Below, in pieces: positions 46,128 to 57,102 of a stretch of DNA of 64,000 nt. The translations under genes were made by a program, and so were the position numbers. The notes below the pieces were generated by a model, which was not told the DNA's origin, ran no database searches, and saw only the letters and a program-made list of their open reading frames with translations. Source of the stretch: Eremophila alpestris peregrina (taxonomy: Eukaryota > Chordata > Aves > Passeriformes > Alaudidae); the NCBI GenBank assembly GCA_009792885.1, contig WMCF01000016.1, forward strand, positions 11,782,492-11,846,491. Reading direction: 5' to 3'. Within the stretch, counting starts at the first letter, position 1. Each line of letters starts with the position of its first letter.

Positions 46128-46450
46128 GGGACCGGCTCTCTGTGGGACCGGCTCTCTGTGGGGGCAGGCTCTCTGTGGGACCGGCTCTCTGTGGGGATCG
46201 GCTCTCTGTGGGGATCGGCTCTNNNNNNNNNNNNNNNNNNNNNNNNNNNNNNNNNNNNNNNNNNNNNNNNNNNNNNNNNNNNNNNNNNNNNNNNNNNNNN
46301 NNNNNNNNNNNNNNNNNNNNNNGCTCTCTGTGGGGATCGGCTCTCTGTGGGGATCGGCTCTCTGTGGGACCGGCTCTCTGTGGGACCGGCTCTCTGTGGG
46401 GATCGGCTCTCTGTGGGACCGGCTCAGTGTGGGACCGGACCTCTGTGGGG
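46128..46450. repeat. 16/17-bp VNTR interrupted by a 100-N gap
   Basis: Tandem units of the form GCTCTCTGTGGGACCG (16 bp) and GCTCTCTGTGGGGATCG (17 bp) on both sides of a run of exactly 100 N at 46,223-46,322. The gap is evidently an assembly placeholder within the array, so true copy number is unknown. Confidence 0.93.
46223..46322. other. Assembly gap (100 N)
   Basis: A run of 100 N inside the VNTR. The round number suggests a gap of unknown size. Confidence 0.97.
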
Positions 46451-49400
46451 AGCGGAGCGGAGGCAGTCGGGGCCGTGTCCCCGCTGACGTGATTGCCCGG
46501 CAATGCGGGTCATGGGTGTCAAGCAAAGTGTCCTCCCAGCCCTGTCTGTCTGTGCTCTGGGGGTTGCTGTCGTCTCTTCACGGACAATTACCTTGGGGGA
46601 ACCCTCTTGGGTCCTTACCATTATGGAACAGCTTTAGCACTCTTCCCATATTATCTGGAGCATCCCTTTTGGGAAGTCTCCTCTTATCCCTGCCATGTGA
46701 ATGGGTCCCAGGTGGAGGCCAGTCACTTCTACTGTGCTTGCAGTGAGAGGACAAGAGACCTTAAGGTGAGACAGGAGAGATTCTGATTCGATATTAAAAA
46801 ATAGTATCTCTGCTCTCTTAGACTGAATAAGTGTGGTGCTATAGGTTGTTGGAAAATTTTAAATGCTTAAAACTACTGTGATGGCTCCCTGGAATCCAAG
46901 CAGATCATTGGCTGCAAATCGGTTCATCTCTGAAATGACTTAGACTTGTAGAATCCCTGTTAGAAAAGACCTCTAAGATCATTGAGTCCAACCATTCATC
47001 CGGTAGCCTGTGTTCACCACCAAACCGTGTGCCCAAGTGCCACATCCTCACATCTTCTGAGCACTTCCAGGGATGGTGATTGTCAGTGCCTGACCACCCT
47101 GGCCATAAAGAAACGTTTCCTAATATCCAGAATAAACCTATCCTAGCACAACTTGAGGCTGTTTCCCCTGGTCCTGTCACTTGTTACCTGAGAGCAGACT
47201 GACCCCCACCTGGCTACAACATCCTGCCAGGCAGTTTTAGAGAGCAAGACTTGGTGATAGTTTTTAGCTGGAGGGGAAAAAAAAAGAAAAAACAAAAAAC
47301 CAAAACTGTTCCCTGGTTAGTTTTGCCTTTTTGGGATCTAAGGTGAACTTAGTCTAAGACCAGATTAGAAACTACATGAAATTATTCAGCAGAGCAAATG
47401 ATTAATGATTGTGGGGTTTTGCTATTGAGACAATTCTTTGTATTGTATCAGGTTATGATTTACCTTTAAAAGCAGATAAAGAACAGGGCTGGTGTGTTAA
47501 ATTGCAAACAATTAAAGATTTTTGAGGGTTTTTTTTTGTTTGTTTGTTTGTTTGTTGGTTTGGGTTTTTTGGTAGGTGGTGGGTTTTTTTTGGTTTTGGT
47601 TTTTGCTGCTGTGTTGTGCTTCCCTGTAGGGAGCGGTGAAGAAAATTCCAAGTTAATACTCTGTTCAGTCAATTAATTTACCAGTTGAGCTGGTGACTCA
47701 CCTGACTGAAGCAAGTCACAGCACCTCTCCCTTCCCCTGTCAGTAAGGGTAATAACTCAGGGTTATCTTGTTTTAAAGGCTAAGTGTTGTATCTGCAACC
47801 ATGTGACAGGACATTAACATGGGTTCATGACCTACAAATATATGTGCTTTCTGGTTTTGAGACAGTTAACTTGTGACCAAGCTTTACTGCAGTCTCCTGT
47901 AAGAAATTACTCTGTTTTATACTGTAAGATCATTTTCCCAGTGGAATTCAGGAAGGTACTTTAAGTGGATTTGGTTTAGTTAGCTCTGTGTATTTACAGC
48001 TGTAAGTGGCATCCAAAAGTTTTACTTGAGCTACAAATTTGACTGCAAAAAAATGTGATGGTAATGAATTGAAGAATCCCTCTGCATCCTTTGTTTTAGT
48101 GTTACACTGTTTTCAGAATTTTAGACCTTTTGTTAGTGTGTGAGGGATTTTTGTTCTTATTTGGGCTTTTTATTTGTGGGGTTTGGGTTTTTTGTTTGGT
48201 TTGGGGTTTTTTTGGGGAATTTGTTGGATTTTGTTTGTTTTGTTGTTGTTGCTGTTCTTTCTGCAAAATATCTACTAAGAGGCCTTAAAAATGTGTGGCA
48301 CTTACACTTGGCACTTGGTCAACAGGGAGAAGAGCAGAACAGCTCTTTAGAGAATTCCAGATGTGTGCCATTATGGAAAGAACATTTTGCCTCTGCTGGA
48401 GGGTGAAAGTGGCTGTGTGGATAAGGTAGGCTTTGTTTGCAGTGGTTCCCACTTTTTAACACAATTTCTCATACTTTTGCTAGTGGCAACCTTGGATTAA
48501 CCTTGAATTTACCTGCATCCACTCAATCTCCCTGTGTCAAAATAGCTTTTACTTCAGTCAGTAAACAGCTAACTGCTTTTGTTTTGTGAAAATTGGTGTT
48601 CCCATTTTGAGATATTCTTCCTTTTAAAAAACTTGGTAATTTTGAAGTTGGCTTTGAATATACTTCCTATTCTATTAAAAACACTTTTGAAAGAGAGCTT
48701 TATGCAGCATGACTGCTGAGGTGGTGAAACACTGCTGGGTAAAGAAGTTGTGAGAAAGGTGAGGTGAAAGGCAAATTTTGGGACTGTGATAAGTAATCAA
48801 TAAAGATAATCTATACCATTTATACCTTTTTAAAAAGCTGAAATACTGCCCAGTCTGTAGTGAAAAGTGACCCAGCAGTGGAGTAGCAGTGGGTGAGAAG
48901 GGCAAAAGGCAACAAGAGTAACAACTGGGGCTGCAGACCAAAGCCCCCAGGAGCTCTTGGTGTGGTCTCCTCAGCTGCTGTGAACAGCCCTTGGAGACTT
49001 CCCCTGTCTGAAGAACATCTACTGGAGATGAACTCCACTGTCCCTGGGCAAAAAACTGTGGGGCAAAGTCTGAAAGGGAGCTTAGTTTGCTGCCTCATCA
49101 AGTATGTGATGCTGTAAGAGGATTGGATTTGCATATCCAAGGAGCAGTGAGTTTTCCTATTACTGATTACTTAGGAGTCCCAACTTAATGTTTGTTGTGT
49201 TGCTCTAATACCAAGGTATTTAGTTAAAAGTCTATAGGTAATTCCAAATGGGTTGTAAGGTAGTGTTGGACAATACTAATGGGCCAAAACAATTAAATAC
49301 AGTTTTCAAGGGAAGGCTTAAGGTCTAGAAATGGTGACTGGAGCTCATCTTGCAAATGAACATTGCAGGTGGATGCATGCTGCTTTAAGATCCATTGATA

Positions 49401-50160
49401 TGTGTGAGAAGTGTCTTGGCTAAGATCACTCCTGGAATTGTCACTCTTTTAATAGTTTGGTTTGACAACAATCTTCCTGCACAACACAAAGGCAGGCCAG
49501 TAGAAGGGGCAGCTTTTCCTCCTGAAATAAAAATATTGTTTTCATTTTTGCCTGTTATTTTTGGACAAATCTTGATTTTTCTAGTGTGTCTACAGAAATG
49601 TCTCCTTTTCTTGTCCTGAACCAAGAGCTGTTTTTGAGCATGTGATGTAAACTACTGTGTGACTGACAGATGAGTTTGAAATAAAAATGTTATGGTCGGT
49701 ATGTTCTTTCTGATGGATGAAATCAGAATTGTGTCACACTTTGAGCCCCATTACAAAGTCTTTATCTCCTTCTTCCCATTACTCATAATTTTTTTTGTAA
49801 TTTTAAGTGTTGGCTCTGTATGATTTAAATATACTTCTGTTTGCTATAAATCTACAAATAGGTAGAGACATTTGTGAGAAAAGGATGCTTTTAAACCTGT
49901 AAATCTGAGTGTACTGCTTCTGTTACTTGAACTTTTGCTTCTATATAGTGAAGAATTATCACGAAATTTCACATCTGGTATGTTTCAAAAAGGCTGCAAC
50001 CAAGTTATTTTAATAAAAAAAAATGAATGCATGAATTATTTAAAATAGTTGGTGCAACTGTTCCTATTAACTAATCCAGGCACTTGGAAGGCAATTACAC
50101 TGAGCTTTGACAACACTGCCAACCCACTGCACAGTGCCTTATGCCAAAAGCTATTGTTGT
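46451..50160. other. APPL1-HESX1 divergent spacer
   Basis: No exon recognised. Contains an antisense CR1 fragment and two T/G-rich low-complexity tracts of GTTT type (about 47,521-47,612 and 48,140-48,255). Short open frames here show no family resemblance. Confidence 0.55.
46940..47250 (-). mobile_element. CR1 LINE 3' fragment (antisense)
   Basis: On the + strand it reads as the reverse complement of a CR1 3' end: ATCATTGAGTCCAACCATTC, then the CTTCCAGGGATGGTGA and CACCCTGGCC segments, AAGAAACGTTTCCTAATATC, and CTTGAGGCTGTTTCCCCTGG. It is 5'-truncated, as is usual for CR1. Confidence 0.85.
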
Positions 50161-50179
50161 TTTATTGACCACGTTCACC

Positions 50180-50660
50180 ATTACATATGCATATGAAAAA
50201 ACAGAGGCATTTTCATCGGGATTACCCTAATAGCATTAAGAGATTATTTTTTAAATTTCCTTGGAAGGAAATTCACTTAAATGAGATTACTTATTACTTG
50301 ACTGGTTTCCTATCATGCTTCTGTGTTTAGGTAAGTGGAGTCCATTAGAGTATAAAGTTTTTTAAAAAAACTGATTTTATACATTAATGATTTCAAATAA
50401 AAGAGAAGTACTATATTTGTGCACAGCTTCTTTTGAGAAAGTTAAGTCGATGCTCTGGTTAGGAGAGATAACACTTTTTGTCCCCCTTGGTGGCCCCCCT
50501 AGTGTCACCATTAGTTGCTAATTACTTGCAAACAAATAAACAATTAACTCCTCGTGCCTCTTGGTGGGAGAGTTTTCATTGACATGCTAAAACTTTCTAA
50601 TAAAAGATTTTAATTAATGACGTTGCAAATCCAACCCCCTTGTCAACAAAGCTATAAGGA
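50180..50660 (+). promoter_or_regulatory. Candidate HESX1 promoter/enhancer with homeodomain sites
   Basis: The 500 bp upstream of HESX1 is AT-rich. It has an octamer-like ATGCATATG (about 50,187), GGGATTA (50,218, an OTX/PITX-type site), TAATTA at 50,519 and TAATTAAT at 50,611, and a possible TATA-like AATAAAAG near 50,599. OTX2 and LIM-homeodomain factors are known upstream regulators of Hesx1; their action at these sites is inferred. Such short motifs are common in AT-rich DNA. Confidence 0.35.
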
Positions 50661-50696
50661 GGACCTGAGGAGAAACGCAAGTGCAGCGCCCGTGCA

Positions 50697-50910
50697 ATGC
50701 TGGCCGAGGGCGAGGGCATGGCTGGTGCCTCGCTGTGCGCCGCCACCACAGCGGCCTCCCCGGCTCTGCACAGGGTGCCCGGCCTCGGAGAGAGCAAATC
50801 CACACCGTGCTCCTTCTCAATTGACAGCATTTTGGGGCTGGAGCAGAAAAAAGATGCCATTCCAGCAGGGAAACCTCACAGACCCTGGATGGATGCATGC
50901 AGCAGTTTGG
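50697..50910 (+). CDS. HESX1: HESX1 coding exon 1 (eh1 motif)
   Basis: Encodes an Ala-rich N-terminus (ASLCAATTAASPALHRVPGL), then GESKSTPCSFSIDSILGLEQ and HRPWMDACSSL. Donor gtaagt. The start may instead be 50,718. Confidence 0.85.
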
Positions 50911-52664
50911 GTAAGTCAGTCTGGTTTGTAACCTCTTAGGCTCTTACTCTGGCATCTTTCTACTGCAAACCAGGAAATTTAAGCTCTCCTTTTCTTCTCT
51001 TTCTAGTTGTAGGTGATGACAGTAATCCCCACCTGCAAATCCCTGTTGTTTGCTATGAAAATCCGTTATTTCATGCTAGAAGTGATCCAGTGCAAGAGGA
51101 AAAAGTTTTGAAATGTGAGAAATATTTTTCAGTCACTGAAAGGCTGTCTTTCCAACGGGAACTGAGCTGGTACAGGGGTAGAAGACCAAGAACTGCATTC
51201 ACTAGAAACCAGGTAGGGCTTTCCTTAGCATTTAACAAAGGAGTAACAATGTAGGTTGATAAAATGTTGGAAGAAACCTCTAACTGCTGATAAGTTCAGT
51301 GGTGTACCTCTGCAGAGAGAAATGTAATCAGGAATTAGTGTAAATTAACAGGAATGCTGCTAATTTCAGCAGATCCATGTTTATGCATGAAATCAGAACT
51401 GTGTAAACCCTGAGCAGGTCTTCTGTTGAACAAACTAAGCTGTTATTTTATTTACTTTATGAATTACTGCTATGAACATAGTGTTACCTATTCAGCAAGT
51501 GTATTTTCATCTCCTCAGATTGAAGTCTTGGAAAATGTTTTTAAAATGAACTCCTACCCAGGCATTGACATTAGAGAAGAGCTAGCTCGCAAATTAGATT
51601 TAGATGAAGACAGGATCCAGGTAATTAAGAATTTATTTGAATGTTTCTGTGATTCCAGCTATATGTACTCTCTGGTTATATATGGAAGTAGTTTGACAAC
51701 AGTACTGAGAATGTTAATACTCTCAATTTAAATCAATGTACATACATGAAACATGCCCTCAATGATTTGTGAAATGAAAACCATTGAATCCCTTCTGAAT
51801 TCCTTCCATAGCGTTGATGAAATATTCATCACTATAACATTTCTTCAATATCTGCTCTGTTAATTTCTAGATATTATGTGAAGAACTTGATAATTTCCTT
51901 AAAATAATTTTTATATTTTGGTTGTCACCATATTTGAAAAATAAATTTGAAACAGGTATGGACCTAATTTGTGTGACAGCCTGCAGATTTTGTGAGACTG
52001 CCAGCAGAGCATAGATTTGTTAAACCCGTGTTTGAACCTATGTCTTTATCTGGCCAGGAGCAAAATCTGTTCAGGGATGTTAATTATTGATTTCCAGGTA
52101 GTTCAATGTGGTAAGAATCATACTGTAAACATGAGAATTTGGGCTTTGCTTTGTTGTTTATCAGGTTTTTGTTGCAAGTATTATATTGGGCTTGATGGGA
52201 AACTTGATGCTGCAAGTAGTTAAGCAGCTGAAGAAATAGCATCATAAGATGTGTGAATTCCAGATGTTCAGGATGTTCCAGGATCTGATTCTGTCACTGA
52301 ATTTAATACCAGTTTTATATTAATTACAGTGAAGCTGATCTCACTTTCCAGTTAACCTGGGGTTATTAATTTCTTTGCCTGTGGTGTTAAACCTACAGAT
52401 AGCAGGTAGCTACATGCTGACATCTGCAGATTTTAAATTTATATTGAACTTGCAAACTGCTGTCATCACACAAAATATTGTCATGTGTGAATACTTTTAA
52501 GTTTCAAATATTATTCTGCTTGCACTGCTGTATTTGTGAAAAGATCCCTTCTCTCTCCATTTTAGATCTGGTTCCAGAACCGTCGTGCAAAGCTGAAAAG
52601 GTCCCACAGAGAATCTCAGTTTCTAATGGTGAAAAACACTTTCACCTCCAGCCTGCTAGAGTAG
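50697..52664 (+). CDS. HESX1: HESX1 (ANF/Rpx), paired-like homeobox repressor (complete, 4 coding exons)
   Basis: HESX1 is a nuclear transcriptional repressor needed for anterior forebrain and pituitary development. Four exons chain in phase to 206 residues plus a stop (human 185). The N-terminal eh1 motif FSIDSILGLEQKKD recruits TLE/Groucho corepressors in the family. HRPWMDACSS is also conserved. The homeodomain runs from GRRPRTAFTRNQIEVLENVF through IDIREELARKLDLDEDRIQI to WFQNRRAKLKRSHRESQF. Two in-frame ATGs exist. The first gives 206 aa; the second (50,718), in better context (ggcATGg), gives 199 aa. Both leave an Ala-rich N-terminal extension compared with mammals. Position beside APPL1 and divergent orientation match the conserved locus. 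Confidence 0.95.
51007..51212 (+). CDS. HESX1: HESX1 coding exon 2
   Basis: Encodes VVGDDSNPHLQIPVVCYENP, then EKYFSVTERLSFQRELSWYR and GRRPRTAFTRNQ, the start of the homeodomain. It has no internal ATG-led frame of note and was located by splice sites and homology. Confidence 0.92.
51519..51620 (+). CDS. HESX1: HESX1 coding exon 3 (homeodomain)
   Basis: Encodes IEVLENVFKMNSYPGIDIRE and ELARKLDLDEDRIQ: homeodomain helices 1-2. Acceptor ctcctcag, donor gtaatt. Confidence 0.96.
52566..52664 (+). CDS. HESX1: HESX1 terminal coding exon 4 (recognition helix)
   Basis: Encodes IWFQNRRAKLKRSHRESQFL and MVKNTFTSSLLE, then TAG. WFQNRRAK is the DNA-recognition helix. The ending matches vertebrate HESX1. 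Confidence 0.96.
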   Translation: MWFQNRRAKLKRSHRESQFLMVKNTFTSSLLE

Positions 52665-52793
52665 AAGGAAGGATGGCTTGCTGTTACAATACTACTACAG
52701 AAAATGAAGAATTATTCATAACCTGTATTAAGTAATGATATAGTAATTATGATTTTATGCCCAGATTTGAAAGTTTATTATAATTTTCATTCA

Positions 52794-52799
52794 AATAAA
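52794..52799 (+). terminator. HESX1 polyadenylation signal
   Basis: Canonical AATAAA about 130 nt after the HESX1 stop, in an AT-rich 3' UTR. Use is inferred from position. Confidence 0.65.
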
Positions 52800-55700
52800 C
52801 TGTAAATACTTGAAGTATTATTATAATCTACTTTTTGTGGAAAAAGTGAAATTCTCCTATATATCTGAGTAAGTATTTTCAGGGATTTTGAGATATTTTT
52901 GCAGTTTAAACAATGCAAACCTTAGGTTGGACAAGAATTTCAGCTAATATGAATTACTGCAGATGACTTGACAAAGCTTTATGGTTTTAGAAGTCTGTTT
53001 CAAGTCTGAAATAAACCATATGCAAAATAGATTTTGCTACTGGAAAAAGTTTGTCACACTGTAGTTTAAATAGCTTATGTATAAAGAATATGATAGTTCT
53101 CATAAAGAACATAATTTTTAGAGAAAGTTGTCTCCAATGGAAGGACTAATATTCATCTGACCCTTCAGTTTTAACAATTGCTCACTTATAAGAAGCTGAC
53201 AATTATAATATTTTTATATAATTTTAATTCTTTTAGGTTATTTGCCTATTTAATTCTTTAATTGGCTATCTCCTCTCTTGTCAGTGCAAGTGTTCCAGTT
53301 ATGGAAGTTGCCCTATTATCTTTTAAGGACAGAATGTAGCATTTCCTGGGCTCAGATCAGTGGGGACCAGACCAGATATCCAGATTGTTGCCATTAATTT
53401 TAGGGTGTTGAATTCTTTTTTATCAAACAGTACATGGAAGTTAATGATCCTCATATTTGACAGAGAGCCTGAAGTCAAGGAGAGCCATACAGGAAAAAAC
53501 CTCACCCTACTCTCCATGGCCACAGTGCAGGGAAACATTGGAAGTACAGGTTTGTGCTGCTCTTCCTTCAGCAGAGCTCTAAGCACTTGCCTCAAGTGCT
53601 GGGGACCTTCAGTGAGACTCAGCCTGTGTTTCTTGTAGACATGAATTCTACATTATCTGATGAGCACAGTATTGCTCTTCCTTTCTCCATGCTTCTGTGC
53701 ATGTCTTTCATCCTATTGTCCAATAGGGTGAAAGGTAAGTTGGGAAAATGGGGTGATAGAAAAAAACATTTTATGTAGTCTCATACTAGGAAAAGCTAAA
53801 GGGAGGGATGATCTGACAGTTCTTACTTAGTATTTTGAATTATAGTTTGAGCTATGAGAGTTTAAATGAAAAACATTTCTATATTTTCTGAAAAATATCA
53901 CTGAAAAACTGCATTACTTTAGATGTTGGCCCTTCTGTGTTTTTAACTTCAATGGCTCATTGCTTTCACTTTTATGCCAAATCCTAAAAATCTTGTTTGG
54001 CTTTGCTCCTGGAAATCTTATTTTAATATGGAATTAACAATCTTTAATATGATATTGAAACTTTCTTCTGTGTGTGCTTTATTGGATTTGAGAAATAACA
54101 TTCTTAACTGAATTCTGTTGTATCCTGCATTCCAAAATACCTGAGAGAACCACAAGTAAAGTAATTTAAATTGAGCCAGATCTCCATTTGGAATACTTTT
54201 TAGAGAAACTGAAATCTCATTTCAGATACCTGCCTGATCTGGTAAAGGCAAAGACAATATTGGGAATGCATTCTTTTATTTTGTTTTTCTTCACACCTCA
54301 AAACATATATTGCCTATAGCTTAACCTTATTGCAGGTAATCTGAAACTATTGTCTACTTTGCTTCTGGAAACAAAGTTTCCAGCAGCAACAGATTAGTTT
54401 AATCTGTCCAGACTGATTGCTTAAGACCCTTACTCTATTATCTGGCAAATACCTAAATACACCTAATGTCTGCTATAATGGAGCTCGGCTCAAGTGACGG
54501 AAGTCTGACAAAGCAATTTAGGAGAAGCAGGAGAATAGCAGCAGAATAATAATAGCACGGGCCCTGCTATCCTGCTCTGCATTAGCAAATGTTACCAGCA
54601 GGATCTTTAGTGTGAGGTACCAGGAGTGTCCTGCACAGTGCTGAGGGGAAAAGGATTGAAAAGCAGAGTTGCTTTATTTGCTTCAATTGGCTTCGCTTGT
54701 TCTTCCCAGAGTAAGGAAGCAGCAAGTCAGAAAACAGCCTCTCACTTTACATTTGTTTTTTGTGCCTATCACTTTCTTAAATAGAGCTGGATTTTTTTCC
54801 ACCTTGACAAGTACTAGGGCTTCACAGGCTCTTTGTCGTGTCGTGGCAATCAGCAGGGCTCCCCTGTCGCTGTGTGTGACAGCTCTGTCCCTGTCCTGCA
54901 CTGCCAGGCAGGAGCAGCAGTGGGGGGCTGTGGTAGAGGCCACCCTGCATGCTGGAATGCAGCCCTGCCCCAGCACTGCATGCCGTGCCCTGCAGCGGTT
55001 CTGGTTGTCTCTCTGCCCTTCAGAACGTGAAAAAATCCGTCTTTTTTTCCTAGTTCTGGTTTAAGCTCATCAAGCCACGTTGCCTTGCTTTGGCTCCAGT
55101 GATCATCTGACCCTTGTGATAAGCTGATACATTGAATAAGATGGTGAAAAACTGTTCTAGCAAAGAACCCTCTCTTAATATGGTCCAGCTGTCATGTCAG
55201 CAGCCATCGATTTAGGCTCTGTCAGGTTGATACTGGGTCTCTGACTCTAATGGGACCTAAATGTTCTAGTAGTGTTTTCCTGAGATAGGTCCTGTACCTG
55301 TGACCCTAACTGGGATGCTGTGCTGCATAATAATTTATTTTAAATTGATGTTCTTCTCTTAATTACTCCATATTCAATTTTTCCCAACTACAAATGTCAG
55401 CAATTCCCAGTGTTGTCCAAAAAAGCTGAGCTATGCCCATGGTCTAAAATGAGATTCACAGTAATTTATACCAAAGAGCCAATGCTCCCAAGGTTCTCTT
55501 GTGGTGTTACTTGAAGCATACATAAAAGCATAGTTTAAAGCTTCAATGTTGGCATCAAAAGCTCAGATTGAAACAGCATTCATTAAATGGTCATTTAACA
55601 CTTTGAATTTACAATGATTTAGTTTGCCAAGTCTGTGCTTACAAATAGCAAGCCAGCACATCAGCAAACTACATGTTTTTTCTTGTGTGTGTGTATACAT

Positions 55701-56417
55701 CTACATTTTTCTACTTGTTCAAAGTTTTGTATTGGAAATACTTCAGAAGAGATTGAACCTGTGAGTTTTATAGTTGTATGTAAGAAGATTAATACTGTGC
55801 TCAAAGTGTTATTAGAAGGAAATGTGACTTTAAAAAGAATCCAGCATTTTTTTGTGCCTGGATTTTAACAGAAGCCTTGTATAAATGCAGTGTAAAATAA
55901 TTTGCAGATGCCTTCAGTTTATCTAATTTGAAAATAAGATAAACTTAAACAATTAAGATCAACTCTCAGGTTTAGCTGATAATCATAAAATCAAAGCTTC
56001 CTAGAAATTGCTTGTAAAACTACTTTTTTATTCCTTGGATTGATTTCGTTTCCCTATTAATTGTTAGCTTGATGATCTTTGTCCCTTTATTTTAAAGGAC
56101 TTAATATTATGTAATTGGATGAGAAATAGAAGGTATTTTATTTTCTAGAATACTTTGGAGCTATAGTGATTGACTTGAATTACTATTTCATGTCCTGTTA
56201 ATCGTGTAATGGATTCATCTTGAATCAAAATCACATTTTTTTATTTTATATGCGCTACTTATAATATCTTATGTATATATCTGATCATGAAAGAGTAAAA
56301 AGACAATAATAATTATTGTATGAGGTGGAGCTGGGGCTGTTCAGCAGCACTGAAAGTTTGAAACGTGTTCAGCAACAGGTTGAACATTTGAGTCTGTGTT
56401 TGAGCTGCCTGGAAAAG

Positions 56418-56572
56418 CGCCGGGCTGCTTCTGCCCTCTGGTGGCCGTGTTTGTAACGACAGCCCCGGGCTGTGCTGCCCTCTGGTGGCCGTGTTTGTAT
56501 TGACAGCCCCGGGCTGTGCTGCCTCTGCCCTCTGGTGGCCGTGTTTGTATTGACAGCCCCTGTGCTGTGGGA
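56418..56572 (-). repeat. 44-50-bp tandem array with three CTCF consensus sites
   Basis: Three tandem units each contain CTGCCCTCTGGTGG, at 56,431, 56,475 and 56,525. On the minus strand each reads CCACCAGAGGGCAG, which fits the vertebrate CTCF consensus CCASYAGRKGGCRS at all 14 positions. Units are GC-rich and carry CpGs, in contrast to the AT-rich surroundings. Confidence 0.82.
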
Positions 56573-56886
56573 TCTCAGCCCTGCAGTGGGGCTGTGCACG
56601 GGTGCCCGCAGGGACTGACTGATCCTCCCAAACACACAGCATTTGTGACCGAATTCATGTTCTGCACGCACACAAATGTGCCATGTCAGGCCTCGCTTTA
56701 CAAAGCTCTGAGTGCTCAGCATCGAACAGAACTTAGTGGTGAGGGGTGCTTAATATTTTTGATACTCTGAACAATCAACCTTTTAAAATCTTGCCTCTAA
56801 ATGAATTTAGGCTGCTCTTGTGACTATGTGTCTGTAAGACTGCCCAGCATTGTCAGGTTATGGTAGGAGAATGTTTTCCCATTCCA

Positions 56887-57102
56887 GAAAGGAGTTCTCA
56901 GGAAGAATTTCTGCCCAGAAAGGTTGTTAAACATGGGAACAGGCTGCCTAGGGAGATGCTGGAATTGCCACCCCTGGACATGCTTAAGGAATCACTGGAT
57001 GTGGCACTTGGTGCAATGGTCTGCTTCACAGTGTGATGATTGGTCACAGGGTGGACTCGGTCTCAGAGGTCCTTTCTAAGTTAAATGACTCTGTGAAAGT
57101 TT
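56887..57102 (+). mobile_element. CR1 LINE 3' fragment
   Basis: Reads GAAGAATTTCTGCCCAGAAA, GGAACAGGCTGCCTAGGGAG, GATGTGGCACTTGGTGCAAT, then GTGGACTCGGTCTCAGAGGT and CCTTTCTAAGTTAAATGACT: a diverged CR1 3' end in forward orientation. Confidence 0.82.

Larger units (their letters stand above)
45120..46500. promoter_or_regulatory. APPL1 CpG island / promoter region
   Basis: A block of dense CpG and GC in an otherwise AT-rich window, centred on APPL1 exon 1. It has many GC boxes (CCGCCC) and no clear TATA box upstream of the start codon, typical of a housekeeping promoter. Long apparent reading frames on both strands here are a by-product of GC richness. The transcription start is inferred to lie between the start codon and the CCAAT array. 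Confidence 0.8.

Noticed and set aside
45256..46746. Very long overlapping reading frames on both strands (up to about 495 codons) through the promoter and N gap
   Set aside because: They arise from GC-rich, stop-poor promoter repeats and cross the 100-N gap. No domain is visible, and APPL1 exon 1 explains the only coding part.
46493..46786. Short open frame just beyond the VNTR
   Set aside because: No family resemblance or clear splice signals; probably chance in GC-intermediate sequence.
54470..54610. Possible conserved noncoding enhancer near HESX1
   Set aside because: It caught the eye for mixed motifs (ATTAGCAAAT, TGACAAAGC), but without an alignment there is no basis to call conservation.
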